Shown: piece after piece, positions 52,510 through 53,901 of the stretch
How positions within the stretch are numbered: the first letter of the stretch is position 1
Layout of the letters: the number at the start of each line of letters is the position of its first letter
Assembly: GCA_030603385.1 (NCBI GenBank)
Contig: JAUVXW010000032.1
Location: 1-53,901 of the forward strand
Direction of reading: 5' to 3'
Source: Promethearchaeota archaeon
Lineage (GTDB): Archaea > Asgardarchaeota > Lokiarchaeia > Sigyniarchaeales > SOKP01
Length of the DNA: 53,901 nt
Notes under the pieces: generated by a model
The model's input: only the letters and a program-made list of their open reading frames with translations
What the model was told of the DNA's origin: nothing
Database searches by the model: none
Program-made: the position numbers and the translations under genes

Positions 52510-53001
52510 CTAATACATTTCTATTTTACTCAAGATATCATCAAGGTAATGAATATTTTCCTGCTCCTTTAACGCGTTTGCTAACGAATATCTAAACGCC
52601 CATACTTCAATTTTTTTATCCAATTCTTTAACTTTCTTTACAACGGGTACAAAATCGCCATCTCCAGATACCAACACCGCCGTATCATACGCATTTTCAT
52701 ACGCAAGAGAGATGATATCAATCGCGATTTTGATATCAACTTTCTTTTCAATGATCCCATTTGATGCTATTTTATCAAAACTCGCTTTAATAACATACCC
52801 ACTTCGATTACTTAACTCTTTATACCACTTCTTTTTCTCTGGGCTCATGGGATACACGACGCCTTCATATAAAAATATACCATGTAATTCTCTGTCTCTG
52901 GTTATGACATTCTTCAGCTTTTCATAGTCAGCCTTAATGTCATACTTTCTAAAGCCCTTGAAAATGTTACTATTATCTATAAAAACTATAACTCGCTCCA
53001 A
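52510..53001 (-). CDS. NYN-domain ribonuclease-like protein (LabA/DUF88 family)
   Basis: A 163-residue PIN-like NYN domain. Acidic residues expected in the metal site are Asp9 (FIDNSN), Asp89 and Asp95 (KKVDIKIAIDI), and Asp114 and Asp116 (SGDGDF). These are the typical metal-binding positions of NYN/LabA proteins, which often act as RNases. It lies 131 bp from another minus-strand gene upstream and may be in the same unit. The target is unknown. Confidence 0.92.
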   Translation of the reverse strand: MERVIVFIDNSNIFKGFRKYDIKADYEKLKNVITRDRELHGIFLYEGVVYPMSPEKKKWYKELSNRSGYVIKASFDKIASNGIIEKKVDIKIAIDIISLAYENAYDTAVLVSGDGDFVPVVKKVKELDKKIEVWAFRYSLANALKEQENIHYLDDILSKIEMY

Positions 53002-53132
53002 TTCAAAACTCCTTTTGCTCCTACAAAAGGTAATTAATCATATAATATTAAAAAAAAAGCTATTTGATGTAATAATTTTAACTATTACTACTATACTTTA
53101 TTTAAAAAAAAAGTCAATAAATTTTATTTATT

Positions 53133-53855
53133 TTATTGATCCTTAGAATTAGATTCTCTTATAGAAATAGGATTCTCAAGCATAAGTTCATATATTTGGT
53201 TTGCCCTTCTCCTGATGCTATCCTCTTCATGAGATATGTTTCGTTGGAATTTCATATATCTCTTTATAGCAATCTTTCTCCATTTCTTTTCCCAAGATGG
53301 GAATCCCGTCTTGACGAAGCGTTCACGATTTGGAAAATCTCGGCATACCCAACTAAAAGAGATGAAATACCTTTGCGCACCAGACTCTTCTGTAAGGTTG
53401 CGAGAAGTTATCCCAAGTTTTCTAAGGTGTTGGATGTATCTTCCTTCCACAGCATTTTGAAGAACCCCTTCAATGATTGCAGGCTCATGGTATATATTAT
53501 TCTTATTAAAATACTCTCTAACAAGATCGAAACAATCACCCCTACATAGAAGTATCCTGTCTCCCTTGCTGTGATTAAGTTCTCTAAGAGCTTTCTTTAC
53601 TACCTTTACTATATGTTTCTTTGGGCTATCATCGTCTCTATTACCTTCATTATAGAGCCCTACGGGAACTGCTTGAAATATTATCTTTCTGGTTTCCGTG
53701 TCTCGAAAGCCAATAAAGGCATCTCCGACGAGATCTCCAGTCCCAGCGTCATCAATTTCTATTGTTCTTCCCTTCCACTCGCTGGGATTATTTGTGTTTA
53801 TTATTTGTGTGGATTGGCACGACTCATCGTCGTCTTTTTCTTTTTCTGTCTTCAT
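53133..53855 (-). CDS. Putative RNase H-fold protein
   Basis: A 240-residue protein with an acidic N-terminus. EIDDAGTGDLVGDAFIGF (33-50), with Asp35, Asp36 and Asp41, looks like the first strand and acidic residue of an RNase H fold, and RILLCRGDCFD (100-110) may be the third strand region. Later segments are helical and basic (KKWRKIAIKRYMKF). I recognise no named family, so nuclease function is only inferred. It lies upstream of the NYN gene on the same strand, which may point to shared RNA or DNA metabolism. Confidence 0.55.
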   Translation of the reverse strand: MKTEKEKDDDESCQSTQIINTNNPSEWKGRTIEIDDAGTGDLVGDAFIGFRDTETRKIIFQAVPVGLYNEGNRDDDSPKKHIVKVVKKALRELNHSKGDRILLCRGDCFDLVREYFNKNNIYHEPAIIEGVLQNAVEGRYIQHLRKLGITSRNLTEESGAQRYFISFSWVCRDFPNRERFVKTGFPSWEKKWRKIAIKRYMKFQRNISHEEDSIRRRANQIYELMLENPISIRESNSKDQ

Positions 53856-53901
53856 TATTAATTTAAACGGTTAGCATCATAAATACATTGTGATTTACAA
53901 A

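Overview
The window reads as a chromosomal segment of an Asgard archaeon, most likely Lokiarchaeia-like. Intergenic DNA is very AT-rich, and many genes use GTG or TTG starts. It encodes several eukaryote-type families: two Ras/Rab-like GTPases, longin-like proteins, a gelsolin-like protein and a CDC48/VCP-like AAA protein. Archaeal and bacterial metabolic genes are mixed in with these. I found no rRNA, tRNA or CRISPR array. The lineage is inferred from gene content only.

Region 1 (1-9 kb): a partial, GC-rich sequence lies at the left edge. A membrane protein is then divergent from the most striking locus of the window, an HgcA homologue (mercury-methylation corrinoid protein) fused to an N-terminal SAM-methyltransferase domain and followed by an HgcB-like ferredoxin. 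Next come a gelsolin-like protein, a coiled-coil zinc-ribbon protein, a cupin, an MFS transporter, a flavin reductase, a cold-shock protein and a small GTPase.

Region 2 (9-20 kb): a Type III-like DNA methyltransferase without a restriction subunit, an MFS transporter, an ornithine cyclodeaminase-family enzyme, a winged-helix regulator coupled to an ARPP-1 protein, a metallo-beta-lactamase-fold enzyme, a sphingosine-phosphate-lyase-like PLP enzyme, a second flavin reductase, a short-chain dehydrogenase and a GDT1-type cation transporter.

Region 3 (20-36 kb): a methyltransferase with a small membrane ORF upstream, an ICMT-like methyltransferase, a zinc-ribbon/TrmO-like protein, a GH29-like glycosidase, a multi-TM protein with a C-terminal EEP phosphoesterase domain (Cwh43-like architecture), a UroD-family protein, a tautomerase, a protein with long Pro-Glu repeats, longin-like proteins, a DsbA-like oxidoreductase, a class III aminotransferase, and a CDC48-like ATPase that has lost its catalytic Walker B glutamate.

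Region 4 (36-54 kb): two acyl-CoA dehydrogenases, an alpha/beta hydrolase of higher GC bracketed by 114-bp near-identical direct repeats, a flavodoxin/ferredoxin protein, divergent msrA and msrB, membrane and coiled-coil proteins, two unlisted small zinc-finger ORFs, a second GTPase with altered G3 and G4 motifs, two large exported beta-propeller or beta-helix proteins with C-terminal membrane anchors, a second ICMT-like enzyme, a NYN-domain nuclease and a putative RNase H-fold protein.

Most genes are single transcription units or pairs. The clearest functional couplings are hgcA-hgcB, wHTH-ARPP-1, and msrA/msrB, which are divergent.
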